A stretch of 64,000 nucleotides of DNA from Lysobacteraceae bacterium (GCA_023657465.1 JAGTJX010000004.1:365515-429514); one strand, 5' to 3'; positions 30,085-40,066 are shown, numbered from the stretch's first letter. The notes: generated by a model from the sequence alone, not told the origin. Translations and numbers: made by a program.

Positions 30085-31368
30085 ATGTCTAACTCAGATC
30101 GCATCGTTGTAGTTGAAGGAACCAGAACCCCATTTGTCAGAGCAAGGAGCGTATTCGCTAATATGGCCGCCTCAACTTTGGGGGGAGGCACTCTTAAGGA
30201 AACAGTTGCAAGATCTGGCATAGATCCCAAACTCATTGATGAGATTCTATTTGGTATCGTGAGTCCTCCTGCAGAAGGTTCTAATATCGCTAGAGAAGCA
30301 CTCTTCGATTCTGGATTACCCTCTGAGATTACGTGTACGACGATCAATCGTTACTGCGCTTCAGCTGCTGAAGCCATTGCAGTTGGCGTTGCAAAAATTT
30401 CTTCAGGCCAAATCGACATCGCGCTTGCAGGTGGAGTCGAATCGATTAGTTCAGTACGCGCTTTGTTTAGTTTAGAAGCGACGAACTTCTTCCAAGACTT
30501 CGGAAAAGCCAAAAACTTCGGAATGATGGCAGGTCATCTCGCAAAATTTAAAATGAAATACATGACTCCGATGGCTCCAGGAATCAAAGAACCTACAACT
30601 GGACTGACGATGGGGCAGAGTGCAGATCTCATGGCGAGACACTTCGGTGTGGGTCGTGATGAACAAGATCGTTATGCGCTGGATTCACATAAAAAAGCAC
30701 ACGCTGCTTGGGAGAGAGGATTCTATAAGTCTCATGTGATCCCCGTAGCTACTCCTGACTCCAAAGTCATTGATCGTGATACGGATATTCGCGCAGACTC
30801 CACGCTTGAGAAAATGGGAAAATTAAAACCTATTTTCTATAAAGACGGCACGATAACTGCTGCAAATGCGAGCCCTCTTACTGACGGTGCTTCTTCAGTT
30901 CTCCTCATGAAAGAATCTCGTTCAAGAGAGTTAGGTTTAAAACCACTCGCAGTGATTCGGTCACATGCGGCTGCTGCAATTAATATCAAGAAGGAGCCAC
31001 TTCTCATTGGGCCAGTGTACGCAATACCTAAAGCGCTCAAAATGGCTGGTATCAGCTGGAATGATGTTGATCTCGTTGAGATGCATGAAGCGTTTGCAGC
31101 TCAAGTGCTCTCGTCAATTAAGGCAATTGAGTCAGATACTTTCGCAAAAGAAAAACTGGGTCTCAGCAGTGCGATTGGAAAAGTTGATCCTAATAAGTTT
31201 AATCTGAATGGGGGAAGTATTCCTCTGGGACATCCATTTGGAGCAACAGGCGGAAGAGTCATGATTCAGCTAATTCACGCACTTCGTGAGAAAAAGAAAA
31301 ACATAGGATTGATCTCCATTTGCGCAGCTGGCGGATTGGGTACGGTCACCATCGTCGAAGCTCTATGA
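30085..31368 (+). CDS. Acetyl-CoA C-acyltransferase (thiolase)
   Basis: VEGTRTPFVRA, NRYCASAAEAI, NLNGGSIPLGHPFGATGGR, CAAGGLGT. Confidence 0.92.
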   Translation: MSNSDRIVVVEGTRTPFVRARSVFANMAASTLGGGTLKETVARSGIDPKLIDEILFGIVSPPAEGSNIAREALFDSGLPSEITCTTINRYCASAAEAIAVGVAKISSGQIDIALAGGVESISSVRALFSLEATNFFQDFGKAKNFGMMAGHLAKFKMKYMTPMAPGIKEPTTGLTMGQSADLMARHFGVGRDEQDRYALDSHKKAHAAWERGFYKSHVIPVATPDSKVIDRDTDIRADSTLEKMGKLKPIFYKDGTITAANASPLTDGASSVLLMKESRSRELGLKPLAVIRSHAAAAINIKKEPLLIGPVYAIPKALKMAGISWNDVDLVEMHEAFAAQVLSSIKAIESDTFAKEKLGLSSAIGKVDPNKFNLNGGSIPLGHPFGATGGRVMIQLIHALREKKKNIGLISICAAGGLGTVTIVEAL

Positions 31369-31919
31369 TCGATATCTGGCATTATCCTAAGAAGGACGAT
31401 GCAAAACTGAGACGCGAAATTCTCGCTGAGTATTTCGGTGATGAGACTTTTCAAATGCTCAAGACCGAACGCGGTCAGCCTTATGCAAAATCAAAGACTG
31501 GAATCTTAAGCTTCAGTATCACTCATACTGCAACAGATTGCTTCTTAGCGGTCTCCACTCGTGGACTTCCCGTAGGAGTAGATGCGGAATTGAAGACCAG
31601 AAAAGTTAAAGGAGAGCCGATCTTACGTCGTTATGGCAGTGTGAAGGAGCAGAAGAAGTATAAATCCCTTAAATCCGTAAAAGACAAAAACACCTTCATG
31701 CTCAAGTCCTGGGTACTCAAAGAAGCAGTCAGTAAGGTGTTTGGTATTGGTATTATTGGGATACAAGCCAGATTTTTTCGCTCCATTGATGTAACACTCG
31801 CTTCGAAGAACAGCGGTACGTTTAAGATAGAGTCTGACCAGGGGATAATCACTCTTTATTATCGCTGGCTCAAGAGTCCTCAGTACGTCGTTGTAGTCGT
31901 TACGATTAAGCCTCAATAG
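31365..31919 (+). CDS. 4'-phosphopantetheinyl transferase superfamily protein
   Basis: SFSITHTATDCFLAVSTRGLPVGVDAELKTRK..FMLKSWVLKEAVSKVFGIGI (PPTase motifs GVDxE and WxxKEA-like); ATGA overlap with thiolase stop. Confidence 0.8.
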   Translation: MIDIWHYPKKDDAKLRREILAEYFGDETFQMLKTERGQPYAKSKTGILSFSITHTATDCFLAVSTRGLPVGVDAELKTRKVKGEPILRRYGSVKEQKKYKSLKSVKDKNTFMLKSWVLKEAVSKVFGIGIIGIQARFFRSIDVTLASKNSGTFKIESDQGIITLYYRWLKSPQYVVVVVTIKPQ

Positions 31920-31927
31920 TCAAAAAA

Positions 31928-33778
31928 TTGTCTCGTATAGTTTTGTCTGGTATAGTTTTATTCACCAAATACCGATCTGTACAATTGGATATGTCTGATT
32001 CAAGTGCTGTTAAAAAATCTGAACCTCTCGTTGCAGAACCCATTGTGGTGATTTGCGCTCCAGGAAAAGTTGCGCCTGTCGTGATTGCTCCGCTAGAGAA
32101 GCAGGTGCAAGAAACTAAAGGTGTTGATTTCAAGCGCACACAGACGATTCAAGGAGCAACTGCACTTGCTCAAAAATCTAAAAAAGTCGTAGCGATTCTC
32201 TGTGTATCTGATAAATCAGAACTCATGAGCGCATTGACTTTCTTGGCATCTGTATCTTCAAGAGTATCTGTAGGAACAGTGCGAGTGATGATGATCAACA
32301 AAATCTCACATCCAAAAATTCCTCTCATGCTCAAAGATAAAGGAGCAAGTGAAGTACTCGATTACACGGTTAATCAAAAAGCAATCAGCTTCAAAATCAA
32401 TACTTATCTCAAACTCGTGCACCAGGCTTACGAGAAGAAATTAAAATCAGATGCAAGACTTCCTATACATAAGGGTTCATTGGGCGGAAGTGCTAAGGGT
32501 GCTTCATCTAAGATGGGTCTCTCAAAAGCGAGTGATGCTGGAGCAGAGATTGTTTGGAAAAAACCACTGAGTTTCGAGAGTGATATCTGGTTAGTAAATT
32601 CCAAGAAAGATGTAAAGTGTGTTTTGGGTCGTTGGCTCATTCATCTAGTAGGTCCAGGTCCAAGCGCTGGCGGATTCGAACCCTCTACTTTAACATTTGC
32701 AGGAGAGAAGGGCTGGGAGTGGACGGCTCGAGAAGGAAAAGAAAAAGAATTTATTAAAGATGAAGGTAAGTGGGTTTTCTTCGGAAGAAAGCCCAAGTTC
32801 CTATGGAAGAGTAACGTCTGGTCATTCGTCAGTAATCATCCGACTCTTGCATTCTATGTAGGTTCAGAAGCCACTAATTATAGAATGCTTTGTGAACAAG
32901 GTAATAAACTTCTCATTCCAGGTAACTCTTACAGCGCTAAGAAGCTCATGCCTGCAATCAAGGAAACGATTCAGACGTCTGCAAGATTCAAAGGCGAAGA
33001 TCAAAAAACATCAATTAATATAGATAAAATTTTCGATGGCGACAACTCTACTCCTGAAGCAGCGCTATCAGATGATGAAATCATGAGTATGGATAACTTA
33101 AACACTGAGGCAGTAACTGGCGCTGATGAGGACTTGGGTTGGAATGATAACAGTATTGCGGGTGATGATGTCGGAGTTGAGTCAGATGATGTAGCTGGCT
33201 TACTCATAAGCGAAGAAGAGACTGATGGTGAGGATTTAGATTGGAGTGGAGTAGGAACAAAGCCCATACGTGGTACAGCAATAATTTCTGAAGACTCAGT
33301 TCAAACTGTAAGCTTGCCTGGCGAAGTGACTGATAACGAAGATGATCAAAAAAAGGTAGAGCCTGCAGCCGTATCCAAGTCTGGTAAAGAATGGAAACAA
33401 GGTAAACAAGCTTTTGAAATGATGACTCTCGAGTTCCTCGTCAAGTCAAAAAACGGTGTTGCTCTCATCAAGCCTGAAACAGTGAATCTCCTTGAAACTC
33501 AAAAATTAGAGGCAGTGATCGATGCAGCTGCAGGGCAGTTTAAGCTTAAAGATAATCTTGTCATTCAAGTGAAGCTATCTAATGGAAAAATAACAAGCAG
33601 CGAGTTTGAAATTCAAGTAGAAGTACTGAGGATCGAAGGAGAGCCTGACGAAGGAAGACAGATCACCGTTTTCACACTCGATGAAAAGGCAGAAGTTAAA
33701 ATCAATGATATTTTAAAAACATATTTAGATCGTCAAGGAGAACTCATGGAGTTCTTCCAAACAGCAAAAGGAGCATGA
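31928..33778 (+). CDS. Hypothetical multi-domain protein with receiver-like N-terminus and possible PilZ-like C-terminus
   Basis: 616-aa ORF; probable start MSDSSAVKK; three regions separated by an acidic linker (about residues 340-460). Confidence 0.6.
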   Translation: MSRIVLSGIVLFTKYRSVQLDMSDSSAVKKSEPLVAEPIVVICAPGKVAPVVIAPLEKQVQETKGVDFKRTQTIQGATALAQKSKKVVAILCVSDKSELMSALTFLASVSSRVSVGTVRVMMINKISHPKIPLMLKDKGASEVLDYTVNQKAISFKINTYLKLVHQAYEKKLKSDARLPIHKGSLGGSAKGASSKMGLSKASDAGAEIVWKKPLSFESDIWLVNSKKDVKCVLGRWLIHLVGPGPSAGGFEPSTLTFAGEKGWEWTAREGKEKEFIKDEGKWVFFGRKPKFLWKSNVWSFVSNHPTLAFYVGSEATNYRMLCEQGNKLLIPGNSYSAKKLMPAIKETIQTSARFKGEDQKTSINIDKIFDGDNSTPEAALSDDEIMSMDNLNTEAVTGADEDLGWNDNSIAGDDVGVESDDVAGLLISEEETDGEDLDWSGVGTKPIRGTAIISEDSVQTVSLPGEVTDNEDDQKKVEPAAVSKSGKEWKQGKQAFEMMTLEFLVKSKNGVALIKPETVNLLETQKLEAVIDAAAGQFKLKDNLVIQVKLSNGKITSSEFEIQVEVLRIEGEPDEGRQITVFTLDEKAEVKINDILKTYLDRQGELMEFFQTAKGA

Positions 33779-33787
33779 GACTGAACA

Positions 33788-35095
33788 TTGGCAACTGAAC
33801 AAGAGATGTTTAAAAACTATCTGTCCGAATCAGCAGCACTTGTTGTGGATACCAATCCATCTTCTCGCTCAAGACTTGTTTCTACTCTCATCGATCTGGG
33901 GATGAAGCCTGCAAAGATCAAAACTGCAAAAAGTTACGTGCAAGCTCAAGAAGAAGTCCGTAAACATAGACCTAAGGTCATTCTCACGGATTATTATCTA
34001 GGTAAAGAATCAGGTTTAGACCTCCTTCAAGATCAGAAAGCAGAATATTCGGATTCAAAGGATTGCCTCTTCGTACTCATCACTGGAAACACATCTCAAG
34101 CAGCGGTAGCCAGAGCTGCAGAAGAAGATGTCGATAGTTTCTTGCTCAAGCCCTATACGCTTCAAAGCTTGAAGGACTCGCTGACAAAAGCTGGTATTGC
34201 TAAGCTCTTTCCATCGAATTATGCGAAGACTGTCACACAAGGTAAAGAAGAGATGCTCAAGGGTGAACTCGATCAAGCCATTGCGACATTTGAAAAAGCA
34301 AAGACGATGTCAGAATCTCCCACGCTCGCTTGTTTTTACTTAGGACAAGCTCATTTCATGAAAAATGCGCTTGGTGAATCACAGAACAAATACAAAGATG
34401 GTCTGAATTACAATCAGATTCACTACAAGTGTCTCGTAGGTTTGTTTGATATCTTACTCAAAAATGGCAAGCATAACGAGGCTTATGATGTTGTTAAGAA
34501 AATTGCAAAATATTTTCCAGCTAATCCAAAACGTTTGAGCTCTGTTTTGCGCTTAGCGATTATGACAGATAATTTTGCAGATCTTGATGACTATTATACT
34601 TTGTTCATTTCGATTGATGAACGCACCGAAGAGCTCGTAAACTACATGTGTTCTGCATTGGTCGTTTATGGGAAGTATCATTTGATCAATGGCAATAATG
34701 AGAAAGCGCTTGAGACTTTCGAAAAGGCAGCTGTCAGTTGTGCTGGACGTACTAAGTTTTTGAGGTACATCATTGAGAACCTTGTTGAAGTTAATTTAGT
34801 TAATGAATCGAAGAAGTTTTTATACAGATTTCAACCTCAGAACATGAAGGAAGAAGATTATTTGGTTTCAGATTACTTGTTCTCATCGAAGTCTCAGGAG
34901 TCCGCTGAAGTCATTCGTAAAGGACGTGAATTGGTAAAAAACGGACTGAAGAGTTTGATCGTTTATCGTTCACTCATTGCTGTGACCAATAAAGCTGGAT
35001 TAAAAGACCAGGCTGAGCAATTATTCCTTGATGCTTCGAAATTTTGGCCAGATCAGGTACCGCAATTGAGAGAAGCCATTACACAGAATCTCTAA
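33788..35095 (+). CDS. Response regulator receiver domain plus TPR-repeat protein
   Basis: Receiver: ALVVDTNPSSRSRLVSTLIDLG..VILTDYYLGKESGLDLL..VLITGN..FLLKPYTLQSL; C-terminal TPR-like helices. Confidence 0.82.
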   Translation: MATEQEMFKNYLSESAALVVDTNPSSRSRLVSTLIDLGMKPAKIKTAKSYVQAQEEVRKHRPKVILTDYYLGKESGLDLLQDQKAEYSDSKDCLFVLITGNTSQAAVARAAEEDVDSFLLKPYTLQSLKDSLTKAGIAKLFPSNYAKTVTQGKEEMLKGELDQAIATFEKAKTMSESPTLACFYLGQAHFMKNALGESQNKYKDGLNYNQIHYKCLVGLFDILLKNGKHNEAYDVVKKIAKYFPANPKRLSSVLRLAIMTDNFADLDDYYTLFISIDERTEELVNYMCSALVVYGKYHLINGNNEKALETFEKAAVSCAGRTKFLRYIIENLVEVNLVNESKKFLYRFQPQNMKEEDYLVSDYLFSSKSQESAEVIRKGRELVKNGLKSLIVYRSLIAVTNKAGLKDQAEQLFLDASKFWPDQVPQLREAITQNL

Positions 35096-35116
35096 ACCAT
35101 GCTAAAAACTTGATCT

Positions 35117-37456
35117 GTGGGCGTGCTTTTTATTTCACTCTTTTCTTCATTCTTGATGAGCATTTCTAGCGCTCAAAAAACGCAGCGCGTAAAGACACTC
35201 GAGTGGCCAGCAGATTTTTCTCAATTTGTTACCAGGCGCGGTGATCAAGTTCTCTATGCTGCGACTAATGCCGTATTCGAAGGACTGAACTCAGTTGATT
35301 TGAATTTCCCCCTCTCTGACAAAACAAGAATCGGGATCGCATGCGAAAGAAAAGTTTATGAGACTCGCGAGATCACCAATACTTGGGTAGTTGAAGATCA
35401 TTTTAGAATCATGTTCCCCACAAAGTTCGAATGGAAAGATACAGCTGATGCCGTAGTAGGGCAAGTGGGAGTCACAGCAGGGCTCATCGTCACTCCTGGC
35501 ATTGAGTGGATTAATTTTAAAAAAACAAAGCCCAGTCAATATCAAGAGATTCCTAGCTTGGAAGATCAAAAGAGTTCGCTCTCTACTTCGAATTGGTATC
35601 AGGGAATAATGGAAGGAAAGTCATCTGTTACTAAAGCTGAATCAGAGAATGAAACCCAATCAAAAGCTCAAAATAATAAATACTTCTGGGATCCATCAAT
35701 TAAGCCTAGATTTGCTAAGATTTTAAATCCACTCACTATTCCATTTAGACTTCCGTTTAACTCGAATCAATTGAGACACCTTCAGGACGAAGAAGTATTT
35801 ATTTACAGTGGGACAGGAACTGTAGAAGCAAGTTTAGGTGTCTCGCTTCCATTATTAAAACTCATTCCAGGAATCACTATGGATGCTGGAGCAGGAGTAC
35901 GTGCATACTTCGGCGGAGAATTCAGAGTCGCCGTCATGAAAGAAAGTGCTCGTTATGCAAAAGTGCGAGTCGCTTGGAATCCTAGAGCTGGAGTAGGTGA
36001 TCGCACTGGAATAACAGCAATGGGAAGGAATAGAGTTGTCAGCTGGCTTGGTTTTGGAATTGATTACAAGCCTAAAATCATTCCCTTCTTAGTCGCTAAC
36101 GATCAAATCATTTCACACATGACGGATTGGTCGTTTCGTTATGACTTAGATGATCCCAAAGCGCGGGAAGCATTCGACAAGGCGATTTGGGGATTACTCG
36201 GTGATTCACAAGATCTTGCAGATGAGCAACTCAGACTTCCAGAGGCTGAGCGCACAGTGAATTTACTCAGTCATCGTGAAGTGAAGCAAAACAGTAATGA
36301 AACCATTCACTTCAATCGTCTTGAGTTTCTTCTCGATGCCTCACGTAGAAGAGCACTCCTATTCTCAAATATTGATGTAACCCTGCCAGATGGTTTCCAT
36401 GAAATACTTAAATGGGAGTCGCATCATGAGAAGAAACTCAGTTTCTTTGCAGGAGCTAACAATGAAACAGAGAGATTCTCTTATACAATTCTTCTAGATT
36501 ATTTGCTGCTTTCGGAGAAGAAGCCCAACGCCTATGCAGTCATCGCAGAAGGTTTCATCGAAGATTTTTTCAGCACGGGTAAGGAGCTGAATGCGTCGAT
36601 CAATAAAGTTGAGCAAATGATAGGAGACAGTCAGTTCATAGAAACAATTCCTGAAGAATACTTGCTACCTGATAAGAATAAAAAACGTAAAACAGTTTTT
36701 GGTCGATCGTCTTTTTATTTTGGATACAACTTAACTCAGTCTCAAGTAGATGATGTTCTCAATAGTGAACCTAAGAAAATGAAAGAAATCATTATTAAAT
36801 CATTCAAAAATATAAATAAAGGTCGCCAAGCATTTAGAAAGTGGATGAAGGCCCATCGGGCTTTTGATATTAAGACAAGATTGGAATACTTATCAGAAAT
36901 GTTGCATGTCAAAACCAAAGGCAATGAGATCATGAGAGTTTTTCAGGAAGTTCTCGATGGTCAGACGGTTGATTTTTTTATTAATCTTTATGCACAGCCA
37001 CTAGGTCGAATTGCGCAAAGGAAAAACGCAACGGTTCAAATTGATAAAATGCGTGTCAACTCTGAACCAGGTGTCAATATTGAAGAACAAGTCCTTCGTT
37101 TCTCTGGAGACCCAACAGCGATTATTAATGAACTTAAAATAACGGATTTAGGACAAAATAAAATGAAATTTCAGTTTGATTTGGCTTTGCCTCCTCAAGG
37201 GTTAACTTTTATTTTTCAAAGATCAGGATCGTTCCAATTCAGACCCGCATTTGCATTGAAAATTAAAAACGATCAAGGCCAGTTTAAAGAAGGTAAGAAT
37301 GAGATTATAATTGATGGAATGAGTGATGATGAAAATTCTCGGAACATCAGTCAACGATTAGAGCCAGGAAATTTTTATACTCTTATAGTTTCATATACAG
37401 TAGATGGAGAAAAATGGGGGCCACAAGAAAGAGTAAGATTTTTTTTGCCTAAGTGA
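35117..37456 (+). CDS. Large hypothetical exported protein
   Basis: 779-aa ORF with signal peptide-like N-terminus (VLFISLFSSFLMSISSAQ), no recognised domain. Confidence 0.6.
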   Translation: MGVLFISLFSSFLMSISSAQKTQRVKTLEWPADFSQFVTRRGDQVLYAATNAVFEGLNSVDLNFPLSDKTRIGIACERKVYETREITNTWVVEDHFRIMFPTKFEWKDTADAVVGQVGVTAGLIVTPGIEWINFKKTKPSQYQEIPSLEDQKSSLSTSNWYQGIMEGKSSVTKAESENETQSKAQNNKYFWDPSIKPRFAKILNPLTIPFRLPFNSNQLRHLQDEEVFIYSGTGTVEASLGVSLPLLKLIPGITMDAGAGVRAYFGGEFRVAVMKESARYAKVRVAWNPRAGVGDRTGITAMGRNRVVSWLGFGIDYKPKIIPFLVANDQIISHMTDWSFRYDLDDPKAREAFDKAIWGLLGDSQDLADEQLRLPEAERTVNLLSHREVKQNSNETIHFNRLEFLLDASRRRALLFSNIDVTLPDGFHEILKWESHHEKKLSFFAGANNETERFSYTILLDYLLLSEKKPNAYAVIAEGFIEDFFSTGKELNASINKVEQMIGDSQFIETIPEEYLLPDKNKKRKTVFGRSSFYFGYNLTQSQVDDVLNSEPKKMKEIIIKSFKNINKGRQAFRKWMKAHRAFDIKTRLEYLSEMLHVKTKGNEIMRVFQEVLDGQTVDFFINLYAQPLGRIAQRKNATVQIDKMRVNSEPGVNIEEQVLRFSGDPTAIINELKITDLGQNKMKFQFDLALPPQGLTFIFQRSGSFQFRPAFALKIKNDQGQFKEGKNEIIIDGMSDDENSRNISQRLEPGNFYTLIVSYTVDGEKWGPQERVRFFLPK

Positions 37457-37460
37457 ACGC

Positions 37461-39128
37461 TTAGCGATTACTAGACTTCTTCAGGGGGGCAATCTTTGAA
37501 AATTGAACTGTTTTGTAATTGTCTTCACACCATCTCAATGACCAGTCAGACTTGAAGAGCACTACAGGATTCTGGTCACGGTCTTCTAGTAACTTCGTTT
37601 CTTCTCTTCGATCAAACATGCTCGCTTGGAAGCCATCTCCACTAACCCATCTTGCGTGGAGGAAGGGAAGTCTTTCAATCTTCGTATCGACGCCGTATTC
37701 GGTTTTGATTCTGTGTTGAAGGACTTCGAATTGGAGTGCTCCTACAGCTGCGACGACTGGGTCACGATCACCGAAGCCAGGCTGAGCGTAGACTTGTACT
37801 ACGCCTTCTTCTGAGAGTTGATCGAGACCTTTCTTCAGTTGTTTGCGCTTGAGTGGATCAAGAATCAGCATCATCGAGAAGTGCTCTGGACTGAACGTTG
37901 GCATCGCTTCGTATTGAAGTGTAGGGCGTTCAGCAAGAGTGTCTCCAATACGGAGTTGCCCTGAGGTATCTACAAGTCCCACGATATCGCCAGGCCAAGC
38001 TTGGTCGATGACGACTCTTTCTTGTCCGAAGAAGTTGAGCGGCATGGAGAGTTTAATGTCTTTGCTCAACCTCGTGTGTTTGACCTGCATGTTTCTCTCG
38101 AAGTGACCGGAGCAGATGCGCATGAATGCGACTCGGTCTCGGTGAGAGGGATCCATGTTCGCTTGTATTTTGAAGATAAATCCAGAGAATTTCGAATCAG
38201 TAGGCTCAATGAGCTCTTCCTTCTTCTCCAGATGAGCAATGCGGTGCTGAGGCGCGGGAGCCATGGCGATGTACTTCTCAAGGAATCGCTGGATACCGAA
38301 GTTATTCATCGCACTTCCGAAGAATACTGGAGAGAGCTGACCATCCCAGACTTTTTTCATATCGAGAGTGTCGCCAGCGAGGTCCAGCAGTTCTAATTCG
38401 GTTTCAAGTTGGCCGGAGAGCTCCTTTGCTTCATCATGATCCTTCTTGGGACCGGCAAGGAGTTCTTGGAAAACAGGGTCACTGAGTCCATTTACTTTCT
38501 TCGGTGCGAGTTTGCCTTTGACGTTCGCTTCGCCTTCAGTCTGGAAATAGAGCACTTCACTAGTCGTACGATCATAGACACCACGGAATCTGCTGCCTGA
38601 ACCAATCGGCCAAGTGATCGGGCAGGATCTGATACCTAGCACCTTTTCTAATTCATCGATGAGTGCGAGTGGTTCTTGTGAGGGTCTGTCCATCTTGTTG
38701 ATGAAAGTGAAAATAGGGAGTCCGCGCATTCTGCAGACTTCGAAGAGTTTGCGGGTCTGTGGTTCTACACCCTTGGCAGCATCGATCAGCATGACTGCGC
38801 AATCCGCTGCCATGATCGTGCGATAGGTGTCTTCAGAGAAGTCTTTGTGGCCAGGGGTATCGAGCAGATTGATTTGTACACCTTGATATACGAATTGCAA
38901 AACCGTCGTGCTGATTGAGATTCCTCGTTGTTTCTCGATCTCCATCCAGTCAGACGTCGTGTTTCTTTGATTAGCCTTGGCTCTTACGGCACCGGCTAAG
39001 TGAATTGCGCCGCCATAGAGGAGGAGTTTTTCAGTGAGCGTAGTTTTCCCTGCATCCGGGTGAGAAATGATCGCAAATGTACGTCTACGAGCGACTTCTT
39101 TTTGGAGTTGATCTGCGGTTACAGGCAT
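37461..39128 (-). CDS. prfC: Peptide chain release factor 3
   Basis: Translational GTPase SHPDAGKTTLTEKLLLYGGAIHLAGAVRAK..SDWMEIEKQRGISI..DTPGHKDFSEDTYR..FINKMDR. Confidence 0.94.
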   Translation of the reverse strand: MPVTADQLQKEVARRRTFAIISHPDAGKTTLTEKLLLYGGAIHLAGAVRAKANQRNTTSDWMEIEKQRGISISTTVLQFVYQGVQINLLDTPGHKDFSEDTYRTIMAADCAVMLIDAAKGVEPQTRKLFEVCRMRGLPIFTFINKMDRPSQEPLALIDELEKVLGIRSCPITWPIGSGSRFRGVYDRTTSEVLYFQTEGEANVKGKLAPKKVNGLSDPVFQELLAGPKKDHDEAKELSGQLETELELLDLAGDTLDMKKVWDGQLSPVFFGSAMNNFGIQRFLEKYIAMAPAPQHRIAHLEKKEELIEPTDSKFSGFIFKIQANMDPSHRDRVAFMRICSGHFERNMQVKHTRLSKDIKLSMPLNFFGQERVVIDQAWPGDIVGLVDTSGQLRIGDTLAERPTLQYEAMPTFSPEHFSMMLILDPLKRKQLKKGLDQLSEEGVVQVYAQPGFGDRDPVVAAVGALQFEVLQHRIKTEYGVDTKIERLPFLHARWVSGDGFQASMFDRREETKLLEDRDQNPVVLFKSDWSLRWCEDNYKTVQFSKIAPLKKSSNR

Positions 39129-39224
39129 GATGATGGTTTAGCATTTTGGCATTGGCTTTGCAATTCAGCACCTCAATATGAGTTTGATTTATGCATATAA
39201 TATACATATAATAAAAGGTGCAGG

Positions 39225-39467
39225 GTGAGTCCTGTAGTGTTTAAAAACGAAAATTGGAAGTTTTATATCTATTTTCAAGACCATGAGCCACCACACATTT
39301 ATGTAAGAGGTAAAAAGGCGGAAGCTAGATTTAACATTCAAACTCTGGAATGTATGAAGAATTTTGGTTTTAACGCAAGAGCAATCTTAAAAATTAGAAT
39401 TGCTTTAGCCCTGAGAAGAGAAAAACTACTTGAGAGATGGAATGAGTACAAAAAAGAAACAGATTAA
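39225..39467 (+). CDS. DUF4160 domain-containing protein
   Basis: YIYFQDHEPPHIYVRGKKAEARFNIQTLECM is the DUF4160 signature region; GTG start. Confidence 0.75.
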   Translation: MSPVVFKNENWKFYIYFQDHEPPHIYVRGKKAEARFNIQTLECMKNFGFNARAILKIRIALALRREKLLERWNEYKKETD

Positions 39468-39699
39468 ATACTGTGAAGTTCAGATTTCAGACGAAGTGTT
39501 TGATCCTCGGAACATGAAAGAAAGGATTACGATTTTTCTCGACGAAGACATCATCGATCATTTTCGCCTCGAAGCAAAAAAGGAAGGAACGGGTTATCAA
39601 ACTCTCATCAACTCTGCGTTGAAAAGTCATGTCATTAAAACCCCCATTGAAAAACGTCTTGAAATGATCGAGAAAAAACTCGATCGTCTTGCGAAATAG
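39442..39699 (+). CDS. BrnA-antitoxin-like / CopG-like small protein
   Basis: KERITIFLDEDIIDHFRLEAKKEGTGYQTLINSALKSHV resembles BrnA C-terminal sequence; ATG overlaps the end of the DUF4160 gene. Confidence 0.65.
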   Translation: MSTKKKQIKYCEVQISDEVFDPRNMKERITIFLDEDIIDHFRLEAKKEGTGYQTLINSALKSHVIKTPIEKRLEMIEKKLDRLAK

Positions 39700-39780
39700 A
39701 TTAAAAAACCGACAAAAACGCTTGCAGGAGTGCCAAAAGTCCATCATCATTGAAGTTGAACTACCAATCAGGAGGGTACT

Positions 39781-40044
39781 ATGGATAAAAAACCAAACGC
39801 AGCATTTATGGCACCATTACAACCATCAGCAGCTCTAGGAGCAGTTGTTGGCAATAAAGCATTGCCTAGAACACAAGTCGTGAAAAAACTTTGGGCTTAC
39901 ATTAAGTCTAAAAAACTTCAAGACAAAAAGAATAAGAGAATGATCAATCCAGACGACAAATTAGCTGCTATTTTCGGCAGTTCCAAAAGCGTTAACATGT
40001 TTTCCATGATGTCTCTTCTCAAGAAGCATCTCAAAAAAGTTTAA
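39781..40044 (+). CDS. SWIB/MDM2 domain protein
   Basis: LPRTQVVKKLWAYIKSKKLQDKKNKRMINPDDKLAAIFG; AGGAGG-like RBS upstream. Confidence 0.85.
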   Translation: MDKKPNAAFMAPLQPSAALGAVVGNKALPRTQVVKKLWAYIKSKKLQDKKNKRMINPDDKLAAIFGSSKSVNMFSMMSLLKKHLKKV

Positions 40045-40066
40045 GACGAGTTTTTGTATTACAGAA

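Noticed and set aside
37440-37475. Possible terminator at ttttttgcctaagtgaacgcttagcg
   Set aside because: The short stem has its T-run on the wrong side for the plus-strand gene and would give an A-run for the minus-strand gene
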